A stretch of DNA of 64,000 bases, from NCBI RefSeq assembly GCF_037969875.1, contig NZ_CP150218.1, forward strand, positions 992,001 through 1,056,000. Reading direction: 5' to 3'. Source of the DNA: Paenibacillus sp. FSL R7-0337 (GTDB taxonomy: Bacteria; Bacillota; Bacilli; Paenibacillales; Paenibacillaceae). How positions within the stretch are numbered: position 1 is the first letter of the stretch; every line of letters starts with the position of its first letter. A program made the position numbers and the translations under genes. Shown here in pieces: positions 16,759 through 25,711 of this stretch. Under the pieces are notes generated by a model that was given only the letters and a program-made list of their open reading frames with translations, was not told the DNA's origin and made no database searches.

Positions 16759-17865
16759 GTGGGTATTGAAAAAGAACGAATCAGCACCGCGCAGATGGTC
16801 ATTCTCGGTCTGTTCACTTTCATCGGGGATATGGCTCTGGTCTATCCGACCACCATGACGGCTGAAGCCCATCAGGATGCCTGGATCGCCGCACTGATCA
16901 GCATACCGCTCGGCATGGCCCTTATTTATCTGCTAATCAATGTAGCGAACATCAGTCCAAACCAAACCATAATTGAGATCAGTCAGCAGGTGCTGGGAAA
17001 ATGGGCGGGCATTGCAGTAGGCTTATTCTATCTGAATTTCTTCGTCCTGGCCGCCTCGACATATGTGCGCGAAATGGAGGATTTCCTGACCACCCAGATC
17101 TATGAGGGGACACCGGGCGGAGTCATCCGGTTCATGAGTCTTGTCATCCTGGTGTATGGCCTGCGTCTGGGACTGGAGGTGGTGGGCAGGGCGGCACAGG
17201 TGTTTTTTCCGCTGTTTGCCCTATTCCTGGTCTCGCTGATGGTCCTCTTATTTCCGCAGGTTCAGATAGACCGGCTGTACCCGATGATGACCACGCCGCT
17301 GCCTGGGATGCTGCATACCATTATGTTTGGGGTCTTTTACCCGTTCGGGGAGCTGTGCGTCTTCTTAATGGTGTATCCCTTTACCCGCAAGAACCGCAAG
17401 ATCAATCGTGACATCTTCATTGCACTCTTCGCGGGATCCGTTGGGCTGAATCTGATTCTGTTCCTCTCGCTGACCGTGCTGGGCGTCTATTTCTCGGAGC
17501 ATAATTTCTATGCCGCCTATATCCTGGCCCAAAAAATCAATGTTGCCAACTTCCTGCAACGGCTGGAAGCGCTCATGGCCACCGCCTGGATTATTACCAC
17601 TTATTTCAAAACAGCGCTGTATTTCTATGCCTTCGTCCTGGGGACTGCACAAATGTTCAAGCTGAAAAGCCACCGTCCGCTGATCTTCCCGGTTGCCTTC
17701 CTGATCTATGGACTGTCCCAGCTCAGCTCCAATGATATTGTTTTTTATGTAAAAGAAATTCCGGCCTATTGGGTCGATTGGAACCTCACACTCTCCTTCG
17801 TTCTCCCAATGACGATCTTTATCGTCTATAAGGTTAGAAAACGCAAACCTGCCTCACAAGGATAA
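16759..17865 (+). CDS. Germinant receptor B subunit, GerB-type permease
   Basis: A 368-residue integral membrane protein of the spore germination permease family (APC superfamily fold), with about ten hydrophobic segments. It starts at GTG, 8 nt after an excellent GGAAAGGAGG site. Family features are the N-terminal ISTAQMVILGLFTFIGD segment and the EISQQVLGKWAG stretch near residue 75. It would complete the receptor with the A and C subunits encoded divergently. B subunits normally sit inside the same operon (A-B-C order), so the divergent placement is unusual. Confidence 0.92.
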   Translation: MGIEKERISTAQMVILGLFTFIGDMALVYPTTMTAEAHQDAWIAALISIPLGMALIYLLINVANISPNQTIIEISQQVLGKWAGIAVGLFYLNFFVLAASTYVREMEDFLTTQIYEGTPGGVIRFMSLVILVYGLRLGLEVVGRAAQVFFPLFALFLVSLMVLLFPQVQIDRLYPMMTTPLPGMLHTIMFGVFYPFGELCVFLMVYPFTRKNRKINRDIFIALFAGSVGLNLILFLSLTVLGVYFSEHNFYAAYILAQKINVANFLQRLEALMATAWIITTYFKTALYFYAFVLGTAQMFKLKSHRPLIFPVAFLIYGLSQLSSNDIVFYVKEIPAYWVDWNLTLSFVLPMTIFIVYKVRKRKPASQG

Positions 17866-17963
17866 AAGAAGGAGCTGTTACTGTAGCGTTCTCCCGGCAG
17901 GTCCCCTATAATAGGAAGCAATGAAATGTTTCTATTTTGTCATTGTGGGGGATGAACTGCAGC

Positions 17964-18821
17964 ATGATGAAACAGCTGTTCGAGCCTGTATTGTTCGATA
18001 ACCGGCAGTCGCTGATCTGGGACTACCGGATCTATACCGATGATCATTACAAAGGGTATTACCACTGGCACCAGTGCTGTGAAATCATGTTCGTGCACCG
18101 GGGTCAAGGCAGTATTGTGGTCAACCAGCAGATGTATGATATCCGTCCGGGGATGCTATTCTTTTTCCAGCCCTATCAGCTGCACCGGATCTATTCGGAG
18201 GTCTCTGCGGAGCGTCCGTTCGTACGCACCATCTTCTATCTCGACCCGCATACTGCCGAGCAGCTGCTCCAGGGCTTCCCCAAACGCAGGGCCGTCTTCT
18301 CTACACTCTGGCAGGGCAGCAATCCCTCCTGCGGCTTCGATCTCAGTGACCGCATGGAGACTGTGGAATGGATCTACTCGAATTATAACCAGTGCCGGAG
18401 TAAGAGCGGGGAAGAGAGTGAGGATATCTCCATGCTCCTTCTACAGCTCCTCAGCTGTCTGGGAACTGGAGAACAGTCGCTGATCCATACCGGAGACAAG
18501 CGGCATCTTCGCTATTCAGAGCAGATCATGAACTGGATTGAAGCCCATTACCACGAGGAGATTAGTCTGGAGCAGCTGGCCGCAGAGACTCATCTGTCGA
18601 AATCTTATGTGTCGCGGATTTTTCATCAGGAGACCGGCGGACGGCTCGTAGATTATCTTACAGCCCGGCGGCTGAAGCAGGCCTGCCGGATGCTAGAGAC
18701 CACAGACCTTACGGTGGAGCGAATCGGCAGCGCTGTCGGATTCCCGAATCCTTCCTACTTCAACCAACTGTTCAAACGGGTGCTTGGCCTTTCTCCGCTG
18801 CAATACCGCAAGGGAACCTGA
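17964..18821 (+). CDS. AraC-family regulator next to GH88
   Basis: A roughly 285-residue AraC/XylS-type regulator. The N-terminal cupin-like effector domain (about 1-150) includes HWHQCCEIMFVHRG and the DIRPGMLFFFQP turn. Two C-terminal HTH motifs (about 185-285) carry LAAETHLSKSYVSRIFHQETG and VGFPNPSYFNQLFKRVLG. Possible starts are TTG at 17937 and ATG at 17952, 17964 or 17967. I prefer 17964 because the GGGGG stretch lies about 12 nt upstream. It precedes the GH88 gene on the same strand and probably activates it in response to an oligosaccharide. Confidence 0.87.
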   Translation: MMKQLFEPVLFDNRQSLIWDYRIYTDDHYKGYYHWHQCCEIMFVHRGQGSIVVNQQMYDIRPGMLFFFQPYQLHRIYSEVSAERPFVRTIFYLDPHTAEQLLQGFPKRRAVFSTLWQGSNPSCGFDLSDRMETVEWIYSNYNQCRSKSGEESEDISMLLLQLLSCLGTGEQSLIHTGDKRHLRYSEQIMNWIEAHYHEEISLEQLAAETHLSKSYVSRIFHQETGGRLVDYLTARRLKQACRMLETTDLTVERIGSAVGFPNPSYFNQLFKRVLGLSPLQYRKGT

Positions 18822-18939
18822 GAGGTACTTGCGAGGAATAGGACAATATAACAACATTTCGTGATATCAAAAGACAACTTCCAGTTCGATAGAGGCGTTA
18901 TACTGAGGCCATAATCTAATTCCTTTGGAGGCTTCAGCG

Positions 18940-20046
18940 ATGACTATAGCTTATTGGCAGGAAGTAATGAACCGTCTGGAACCGAAAGTGAACGGCATGA
19001 TCCAGCAGATCGGAACGCGGAGTCCTCATGCTGCGGGAGCAGACGGCAGATTCGATAATCCCGGGACCGACTGGTGGACCTCCGGCTTCTGGCCGGGAAT
19101 ACTCTGGGTTATGTATGACATGACCGGCAAGGAAGCTTATAAGGATGCAGCCTGGCCCTGGGACGAAACGATTGGACAGTGGTTCGCGAAACCGACCGAA
19201 GAGCTGCATCATGACGTAGGCTTTCAGTTCCTGGCCACTGCGGTGATTAAGCATACGCTGACCGGTGATGCAGAGGGCTTGCGCCGGGGACTTGAAGCGG
19301 CTAACTACCTCGCTGCGCGTTATAATCCTGCGGGTAAGTTCATCCGCGCCTGGAACGGGGACAAGCACGGCTGGGTGATCATCGACTGCATGATGAACAT
19401 CTCGCTGCTGTTCTGGGCCAGCCGGGTGACTGGTGATCCGCGCTACCGTCTTATTGCGGTCAGCCATGCCGAGACCGCTATGACTTATGGTGTGCGCGAG
19501 GACGGGTCCACCAAGCATATTCTCTCTTTCGATGCCGCGACCGGCGCTTATCTGGAGAACTTCGGCGGTCAGGGATATTCCCCTGAATCCTGCTGGAGCC
19601 GGGGTTCAGCCTGGGGGCTATACGGCTTCACGAACACCTACCGTAACACCGGGGACGTGCGTTTCTTGAATACTGCTAAACGTATCTCCCATTATTTCAT
19701 CGCGGCTCTCCCGGAGGATCACGTGCCGCACTGGGACTTCCGGCTTGCAGATGACAAGCGCATGTTCAGAGACAGCTCAGCCGCCGCGATTGCCGCCTCT
19801 GGCCTCCTTGAGCTGGCAGAGCTTGTGCCGCCGGGTGAGAAACGTGTGTATGCGGATGCCGCGGAGCGGATTCTGCGTTCACTTACAGAGAATTATGCCA
19901 CCTGGGACCAGCCGGACCATGAAGCCATTCTGCTGCATGGAGCCGCCAGCGGGGATTCGCTCACAAATGTGTCGCTGATCTACGGCGACTACTACTATGT
20001 TGAAGCCGTAGCGAAGCTGAACGGCTGGAAGCACCGGTTGTTCTAG
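18940..20046 (+). CDS. GH88 unsaturated glucuronyl hydrolase
   Basis: A 368-residue glycoside hydrolase of family 88 that removes 4,5-unsaturated uronic acids from oligosaccharides released by polysaccharide lyases. Asp92 (in HHDVGFQF) and Asp149 (in VIIDCMMN) match the catalytic pair known as D88/D149 in Bacillus GL1 UGL. GYSPESCWSRGSAWGLYGF is the conserved (alpha/alpha)6 barrel core. There is no signal peptide, so it acts on imported disaccharides. TTTGGAGG lies 8 nt before the ATG at 18940. Its product feeds the KduI/KduD steps encoded about 10 kb away. The parent substrate (glycosaminoglycan, xanthan or other) is not readable. Confidence 0.9.
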   Translation: MTIAYWQEVMNRLEPKVNGMIQQIGTRSPHAAGADGRFDNPGTDWWTSGFWPGILWVMYDMTGKEAYKDAAWPWDETIGQWFAKPTEELHHDVGFQFLATAVIKHTLTGDAEGLRRGLEAANYLAARYNPAGKFIRAWNGDKHGWVIIDCMMNISLLFWASRVTGDPRYRLIAVSHAETAMTYGVREDGSTKHILSFDAATGAYLENFGGQGYSPESCWSRGSAWGLYGFTNTYRNTGDVRFLNTAKRISHYFIAALPEDHVPHWDFRLADDKRMFRDSSAAAIAASGLLELAELVPPGEKRVYADAAERILRSLTENYATWDQPDHEAILLHGAASGDSLTNVSLIYGDYYYVEAVAKLNGWKHRLF

Positions 20047-20090
20047 TCTGGCTGGAAGCAGGCTCAGACAGCTTGCATGGATGCGCGAGT

Positions 20091-20122
20091 CCAATGTAAT
20101 CGGAAAACCGATCACATTCGGC
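20091..20122. repeat. Dispersed palindromic repeat, single copy
   Basis: AATGTAATCGG (20093-20103) and CCGATCACATT (20108-20118) form a hairpin with one mismatch. Its core TGTA-TCGG-CCG-ACATT pattern resembles the pair at 47204-47283, so it appears to be one member of a dispersed family. Confidence 0.55.
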
Positions 20123-20204
20123 ACTGCGTGGGCGCATTTCTCCGACTTCACTGTTTTCTTCAAGTGAGTTCCGCCGCAGTTATACAAAAATAACAATAAA
20201 AAAC

Positions 20205-20240
20205 AAACAGCGAATCCCCGCCATGGGAGATTCGCTGTTT
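20205..20240. terminator. Terminator between GH88 and GH52 genes
   Basis: Perfect arms AAACAGCGAATC and GATTCGCTGTTT. A T-rich tract follows on the minus strand and a short one on the plus strand. It separates the convergent GH88 and GH52 genes. Confidence 0.8.
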
Positions 20241-20274
20241 AAGTTAACACCGCCGGATATCCGGCTTCTACTGC

Positions 20275-22392
20275 CTACTTCTTCTGCTCCTCCAGCCACA
20301 GAATGGCCGTTACCCCGCGCGGGTAATATTTACTGCCGGTGATTTCGCCGGAGATAATCTGGTCGCTCCAGCTCCAGATCGAGAGCTGCGGATGCGTAAG
20401 CCAGGCCGTATGGGCCTGATCTGCTGCGCGCCCCTTCTCATCCCATTCCAGGCCGAGAATTTCTCTGGCGATGAACTGGGAGAGATAGATTTTGCTCAGC
20501 CAGCTGTTATTGCTGGTGGAGGAGATTTTCCAGCCGCCGTCCTCGAACAGGCAGACTCCCTCCACAAGCACAGCCTTCAGATGCGTGTCCAGTGCCTCAA
20601 GATATTCGCCGAACCGTCCTCCACGCTCCAAGGCTTCCTTGCAGCCTGTGAAATAAGGGAATACCAGGCCTTCAATGGCCGGGATAATCTTCGAATCATT
20701 GCCTTCGCCGATGACCGCCGGAATGTAGCCGCCTTCGGTCACACTAGCCACGATGGTAGCCGCACACAGTTCAGCTTGCCGGCCGGCAGTCTGGGACAGC
20801 TCCGTATTGCCGTTGTCGCGGAAAATCCGCTCCATAGCCAGATAAGCAGCCCAGCATTTTCCTGCCAGATAAATATTGTTGCGTGCCTGGCCCAAAGAGA
20901 CATCCAGACTGTCATAGGTCGTAATCTCAGCACCGCCCATGGTCCGTGAGCTGTCGAGTGCCATCACACCATTGCGCTTCGCCGGGTCCGGATGATCCCG
21001 GTTCAGCATGCTCTGCAGGCAGCTCTCCAGAACGGTAAGGTTGCGCTCCATCCAGCTGCGGTCGCCCGTGTGCTCCACATAGGTCGCCGCAGTAAGAATC
21101 CAGTTGACCAATTGCTCGTGGGTCATATGCGAGAAGCAGCCGTCAATGCCGTACAGCTCATAGGAGGAATACTCCGGACGCGACACGGCGTTCGCTACTC
21201 CCATATCATGCGTGAAGCTAAGTCCGCCCGGATACTCGGCCGGGTCCCCAGGGAAGCGGACGGTGTCGACATAACTGAACCGGTCCACGAACATATCCAG
21301 CTCATTGCGGACGGTCCACGGGTTCATCTTGAGCTCGTAGAACAGCTGGTCTACCGTAAGATCGAACGTGTTCATCATCCGGTATTCGCCTTCGTTGACG
21401 ACCCAGAACGGCTGGCCTTTGTACTCCAAGAGCTCGGTAGAGCCGTAATAGCTACGGATAGCGTGAGCAAGCATGAAAGTCTGGTCGTCACTGAGGCCCG
21501 TTCCCTCCAGCATCCCGTTCGCCTCTTCAGCCTGCTGCTTCAGCGTGTCGAACCGGGATAACGCGTATTCCGCAACAGCTTCCACATTGCTGTAATAGCG
21601 GTTATAGTAATAGCTCGCATCCATTCCTGAAGTCACATAACCGGAGCGGTGGAAGCAGACCGCGAACTGGTACACCTTGCGTTCACCGGCGGGCACATCC
21701 ATAATAAGCGCGCCAACCTGCCCCAGCCCGAACGTCCAGTTCTCCTCCAGCTCCGCTGCAAGAATATCCTCCATTGTAAAATGCATTGCCGCCTTAACAC
21801 TTCCCTGCTTCGCGGCAATCGCCAGGAACCGGCCCTGACCGACACCCGTCAGATCCTCCTGGCCGCCATCGAATCTTCTCAGGGCGCTATACGGGTCATT
21901 CCCCTGGAAGCCGAAGAAAGCACGGCGCGTAGAGCTGCCCGCTGTGTTATCGACTTCAAGCTCTACCAGCACTGCTGGCAGCAGCACTTCCTTCAGCTCT
22001 GCGTCCGAGGCCGTCTCCGGGTCCGGAACGGGCCGGACGGGTGACAGAATACGGAAGGTCAGATCGCCGGCCTGCCAGCTGTCCGTTGTAAGCCGGAAAT
22101 CGCGCGTAATTTCATCTTCCCCGAAGTGAAACAGCATCTGCGGCTTGTCCGGACTCGGGTCCGGGTTCTCGATGTCGTAGCGTTTGCTCTCATCGTCGCT
22201 GCCCTGCTCATGGAAAGGAAACGTGTCGTAACCATGGCCATCCTTACGCGCAAGGCCGATATATATGTTCTGTCTCGGCGGTCTGCCAAGTTCCAGGTCA
22301 AAGCCACCGGACGCTCCTTGAAATCCGAGGGTGAAGCTTGAGAATGATCCTATCGGTGAATGATGGGCATTGAAGAATTTGTTCGTTGGCAT
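20275..22392 (-). CDS. GH52 beta-xylosidase
   Basis: A 705-residue glycoside hydrolase of family 52 that releases xylose from short xylo-oligosaccharides with retention of configuration. The sequence follows Geobacillus XynB2 closely from the N-terminus (FFNAHHSPIGSFSSFTLGF). Glu334 in VVNEGEYRMMNTFDL corresponds to the known nucleophile E335, and Asp494 in AEITTYDSLDVSLG to the acid/base D495. No signal peptide is present, so it should be cytoplasmic. It is divergent from an AraC regulator at 22567 and ends at a shared terminator. A GGAGGGAGTG site precedes the ATG at a rather long spacing. Confidence 0.95.
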   Translation of the reverse strand: MPTNKFFNAHHSPIGSFSSFTLGFQGASGGFDLELGRPPRQNIYIGLARKDGHGYDTFPFHEQGSDDESKRYDIENPDPSPDKPQMLFHFGEDEITRDFRLTTDSWQAGDLTFRILSPVRPVPDPETASDAELKEVLLPAVLVELEVDNTAGSSTRRAFFGFQGNDPYSALRRFDGGQEDLTGVGQGRFLAIAAKQGSVKAAMHFTMEDILAAELEENWTFGLGQVGALIMDVPAGERKVYQFAVCFHRSGYVTSGMDASYYYNRYYSNVEAVAEYALSRFDTLKQQAEEANGMLEGTGLSDDQTFMLAHAIRSYYGSTELLEYKGQPFWVVNEGEYRMMNTFDLTVDQLFYELKMNPWTVRNELDMFVDRFSYVDTVRFPGDPAEYPGGLSFTHDMGVANAVSRPEYSSYELYGIDGCFSHMTHEQLVNWILTAATYVEHTGDRSWMERNLTVLESCLQSMLNRDHPDPAKRNGVMALDSSRTMGGAEITTYDSLDVSLGQARNNIYLAGKCWAAYLAMERIFRDNGNTELSQTAGRQAELCAATIVASVTEGGYIPAVIGEGNDSKIIPAIEGLVFPYFTGCKEALERGGRFGEYLEALDTHLKAVLVEGVCLFEDGGWKISSTSNNSWLSKIYLSQFIAREILGLEWDEKGRAADQAHTAWLTHPQLSIWSWSDQIISGEITGSKYYPRGVTAILWLEEQKK

Positions 22393-22566
22393 ACAGTATA
22401 TACACTCCCTCCAGCTATGTCCCGGCAGTGCCGGGCTCTAGCTCTATGTTAGCGCTATCCTCCCCTCAGGCAACAGGCGCAAAGCCGCCAATTATTTGGA
22501 CAAATCAATCGGACACAGCGGCCTATGCTATAATAGATCCATCTTTTAACAAAGAAGAGGTTGAAC

Positions 22567-23529
22567 ATGAACGTATTAGATCCCGGCACACAGCATTCCA
22601 TGGATGGACGCATGTCCCCGGATGTTCAAGCTGCCTTCCATCTCTTTGCCGCCCACTGGCGCAAGGTGAACAAGGAGTGGCAATATCCGGCACACACTCA
22701 CCCGATGTTCGAGATCAACATCGTTCTGCAGGGCTCGCAGCGCATGGCCGTAGGCGGACAATCCTACATCCAGGAGAGCGGCGACATTCTGTTCATCCGC
22801 CCCGGTGTGCTGCACTCCAGTCTGGGCGCAGCCTCAGGCGACGAGATGTCTTATTACTGCCTGCACTTCGACATTGACGATCTGGTTCTGCGCCGCTCCT
22901 TAATGACAATGGATACCGTCAGTCTAAGCGGAGACACCCAGGAGCTGAAGGCGATCCGTTCTTCCCTGGACGACATCATCCGCTCGACCATTCTCCCGGA
23001 GGCCAGTGATGCGCAGCGGGGCCGGCTTGTTATGCTGAGCGCTTCGCTCCAGTTCTTCGCCGCCCTTAGCGGCTGGGTACTGGCTGCCCTGCCTTCCCCT
23101 GCCCGGAGCACCCTGCCGGGAGTGACGGAGAAGACCGTTGCGCTGGCGAATGCCATTGAAGGGCTGCTGCAGGAATCCGTCTTCACGGCTGCGGCATCAG
23201 GAAGCAGAGCCGGAAGTATCGAAGAGATCGCAGCCAGACTCGGCTATAGCACGAGCCACTGCAACCGCGCCTTCCGGCAGATCTACGGGCTGCCGCCCAG
23301 GCAGTATCTCTCCGATCTCATTATCCGCCATGCCAAGCTGCTGCTGCTGGATAACAGCCTGTCTGTAGAGAGCATCGCCTACCGGCTGGGCTACCGCGAT
23401 GTGTCCCATTTCAGCAAGCAGTTCAAGCGCTGGACCGGTCTGCCCCCCATGGGCTACCGCCAGCTTACGGAAGAGCCGGGCAAGACAGGCGACGGAGCGC
23501 CCTTCCCACACTCAGGGGGAGGTACATAA
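22567..23529 (+). CDS. AraC-family regulator divergent from GH52 xylosidase
   Basis: A 320-residue AraC-type regulator with a cupin effector domain (HTHPMFEINIVLQG and GDILFIRPGVLH in residues 40-85) and a C-terminal double HTH (IAARLGYSTSHCNRAFRQIYG, then IAYRLGYRDVSHFSKQFKRWTG). I chose the ATG at 22567, 7 nt after AAGAGG. A TTG at 22561 abuts that site. Its divergent placement beside the GH52 gene makes it the likely activator of xylo-oligosaccharide use. The C-terminal tail of about 20 residues is low in structure. Confidence 0.88.
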   Translation: MNVLDPGTQHSMDGRMSPDVQAAFHLFAAHWRKVNKEWQYPAHTHPMFEINIVLQGSQRMAVGGQSYIQESGDILFIRPGVLHSSLGAASGDEMSYYCLHFDIDDLVLRRSLMTMDTVSLSGDTQELKAIRSSLDDIIRSTILPEASDAQRGRLVMLSASLQFFAALSGWVLAALPSPARSTLPGVTEKTVALANAIEGLLQESVFTAAASGSRAGSIEEIAARLGYSTSHCNRAFRQIYGLPPRQYLSDLIIRHAKLLLLDNSLSVESIAYRLGYRDVSHFSKQFKRWTGLPPMGYRQLTEEPGKTGDGAPFPHSGGGT

Positions 23530-23983
23530 TGAAGATATACTATTTCAAACCAGAATCCGGCAAACCCTTACCCCGCCGCCTACATGACTCTCTAACTGAC
23601 AATGAAGAGGACTGAGATTCCGCTATATGAGCAAATTAGGTGAAAATCCGGGCTAAGCGGACAGAGAATCCTTTATGCGTCCTAATATATGTCCTTTGAG
23701 GCTCAAAAGTATAAGTTAGCGGAATCTCAGTCCGTTTCGGCACTATCAAGCTTGATTATGGCAAAATAAAGGTACCTCAGTCCACTTCAGTTGTAAGCTC
23801 ACCGAGAGCGCACACGGAGGACACGAGAAGCACGAAGTAGCGCAGCGCAGAATTGCGGAATCAGCCGGGTGAAGCCGGGGACTCCAGCCGGACCCGTGGT
23901 ACCATACAACTAGAATTGAGCTGCTATGCGGTTGAATTTTTTGTTAAATGTCTTATATCATATTTGTAAAAGTTGGTGACCCT
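23530..23983. other. Gene-free 450-bp stretch with inverted repeats
   Basis: No gene seen. The left half holds the inverted repeat at 23609-23733. A further degenerate relative, GGTACCTCAGTCCACTT, lies at about 23771-23787. The rest (23800-23980) shows nothing I recognise. Confidence 0.5.
23609..23733. repeat. Intergenic inverted repeat with a degenerate direct copy
   Basis: A perfect 17-bp inverted repeat: GGACTGAGATTCCGCTA at 23609-23625 and its complement at 23717-23733. A degenerate direct copy, GGACAGAGAATCCTTTA, starts at 23659, 50 bp after the first. The spacing resembles that of the other arrays in this window. Confidence 0.65.
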
Positions 23984-24736
23984 ATGATCTATCTCATTAA
24001 ATTCGTATACAGCTTCATCCTGCCACCCGGGATATTCGTCCTGCTGCTGCTGGGCATGGTGGTCTGGCTGTGGAAAAATAGCCGCCGTCCTGCGGTCGTG
24101 CTGCTATGCGTCACGCTCCTGCTCTATCTGTCGATGACCTCTGCTGTCAGCGATACGCTGATCGGGAGCCTGGAACGGAAGTACCCTCAGCCTGCTGCCG
24201 CAGAGGGCGATGTGATCGTAATCCTTGGCGGAGGGGCCACCTCCGGCACCCCGGATCTGGACGGGCAGGGCAATATGTCCGGTCCAGCGGCGAACCGGCT
24301 GCTGGCGGCTGCGCGGCTGTACCGCGAGACTGGCCTGCCCATCATTTTCTCCGGGGGACAGGTATTCGCCGACAGCGGCAATGAAGCGGATATCGCCCGG
24401 CGGCAGCTCATCGGCCTCGGCATCCCCGCAGAGGACATCCTGCCGGAGAACCGCTCGCTCAATACGGAGCAGAATGCGGTCAATACCGCGAAGCTCATGC
24501 AGGAGCATGGCTTAAGCCGTCCCGTTCTGGTAACTTCCGGCTTCCATATGCCGCGCAGCATGGTCCAGTTCGAGCATGCCGGACTTACGCCGCAGGCTTT
24601 TCCGGTAGATTTCCAAGCCAGCCGTCCTATGTCACTCTATGTAAGCAAATTCACTCCATCTGCCGGAGCCGTCTCCACAACCGGACTTGCGCTGAAAGAG
24701 TATCTGGGGTTAATGGCCGCGAAGCTGCTGCCTTAA
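23984..24736 (+). CDS. YdcF-family (DUF218) membrane protein
   Basis: A 250-residue protein with two N-terminal membrane segments (about residues 6-30 and 37-55) and a DUF218 domain outside. Signature parts are VIVILGGGATSGTPDL near residue 80, RETGLPIIFSGGQ, and SLNTEQNAVNTAKLM followed by VTSGFHMPRSM near 180. Family members (YdcF, SanA, ElyC) are linked to envelope or undecaprenyl-phosphate metabolism. The precise reaction is unknown. I prefer the ATG at 23984, which has a GGTGA site close by, over one at 23948 that has none. Confidence 0.85.
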   Translation: MIYLIKFVYSFILPPGIFVLLLLGMVVWLWKNSRRPAVVLLCVTLLLYLSMTSAVSDTLIGSLERKYPQPAAAEGDVIVILGGGATSGTPDLDGQGNMSGPAANRLLAAARLYRETGLPIIFSGGQVFADSGNEADIARRQLIGLGIPAEDILPENRSLNTEQNAVNTAKLMQEHGLSRPVLVTSGFHMPRSMVQFEHAGLTPQAFPVDFQASRPMSLYVSKFTPSAGAVSTTGLALKEYLGLMAAKLLP

Positions 24737-24789
24737 GTAGCCTGTATGTGAAGAAGGGAAGAAGCAAAGAAAGTGAGGTAACATAACCA

Positions 24790-25611
24790 ATGAACCCGTA
24801 CGATGAAGAGAAGTTAACCGGCGGAAATGTAAATGAGATCATCCGCAAGGCAGACACCGTCCGCCGTCCCACAGGGAGCTGGAGCACGAGTATTCATGCA
24901 CTGCTCCATCATTTGGAGCAGCAGAATTTCGCAGGAGCACCCAGATTCCTAGGCGTAGATGAAGCAGGGCGCGAGATTCTATCCTTTCTTCCCGGTGAGG
25001 TTCCGGGCAATGCTTATCCTTTGCTGGAGCCGTACATGTGGTCTGAAGAGACCCTTACTAGCCTAGCGCGCCTGTTACGCAGCTATCATGATGCAACGGA
25101 GGGTTTTGTAACGAATAGTATACATACGAAGTGGCAGCTCTCCTATGCCGATCCTGCGGCACATGAAGTGATCTGCCATAATGACGCGGCATTGTACAAC
25201 GTGGTGTTTCAGCATGGTGCGCCCGTGGCGCTGATTGATTTCGACATGGCCGGTCCGGGCCCGCGCCTATGGGATATTGCCTATACCCTCTACACTTCAG
25301 TTCCGCTCGCCGGTTTTGCACCCGACTATCTGACAGGCTCCACGGTACCTTACCAGGCAGCCCTGCATGCAGCGGACCGGCAGCGGAGGATTGAGCTGTT
25401 TTTCGAAGCCTATGGACTCCCTGTCCCGGAAGATCTGCACGACTGGTTGACCCGGCGGCTCACAGCTATGTGCGATACGCTGAAGAAGGAGGCTGAGGCG
25501 GGCAACCCGGCTTTTGTCAAAATGGTGGAAGAAGGGCACCTGGCCCACTACGAGCGCGAGCTGCAATTCATAGCTGACCATTATAGCGAATGGACTACTG
25601 CTTCTCTTTGA
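24790..25611 (+). CDS. Aminoglycoside phosphotransferase-fold kinase
   Basis: A 273-residue small-molecule kinase of the APH/choline kinase fold. CHNDAALYNVVF (about residues 120-131) is the catalytic loop (His-x-Asp with Asn five on), and LIDFDMAGPGP supplies the metal-binding Asp. The N-terminal lobe is short, with a weak nucleotide loop. The acceptor substrate is unknown: the fold covers antibiotics, choline, homoserine and others, and this should not be read as drug resistance. It sits 53 bp after ydcF and may be co-transcribed with it. A GAGGTAAC site precedes the ATG. Confidence 0.82.
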   Translation: MNPYDEEKLTGGNVNEIIRKADTVRRPTGSWSTSIHALLHHLEQQNFAGAPRFLGVDEAGREILSFLPGEVPGNAYPLLEPYMWSEETLTSLARLLRSYHDATEGFVTNSIHTKWQLSYADPAAHEVICHNDAALYNVVFQHGAPVALIDFDMAGPGPRLWDIAYTLYTSVPLAGFAPDYLTGSTVPYQAALHAADRQRRIELFFEAYGLPVPEDLHDWLTRRLTAMCDTLKKEAEAGNPAFVKMVEEGHLAHYERELQFIADHYSEWTTASL

Positions 25612-25631
25612 AAAAGCGCAAAAAGTAAAAA

Positions 25632-25668
25632 AGCAGCAATTCTCACATGACCAGGGAGAGTTGCTGCT
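25632..25668. terminator. Bidirectional terminator
   Basis: AGCAGCAATTCTC pairs with GAGAGTTGCTGCT. T-rich tracts follow in both directions. It separates the convergent kinase and ybaK genes. Confidence 0.8.
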
Positions 25669-25711
25669 TTTATTTTTGCTAATGAAGAGTGAATTTCGCA
25701 TCCCGCTTACT

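Noticed and set aside
22386..22877. Alternative plus-strand frame of 163 codons overlapping the AraC gene
   Set aside because: It overlaps the well-supported AraC regulator in another frame and has no ribosome binding site or domain.
24790..25611. Antibiotic-resistance aminoglycoside phosphotransferase
   Set aside because: Only the general kinase fold is evident. The family covers many metabolic kinases, and nothing in the context indicates resistance.
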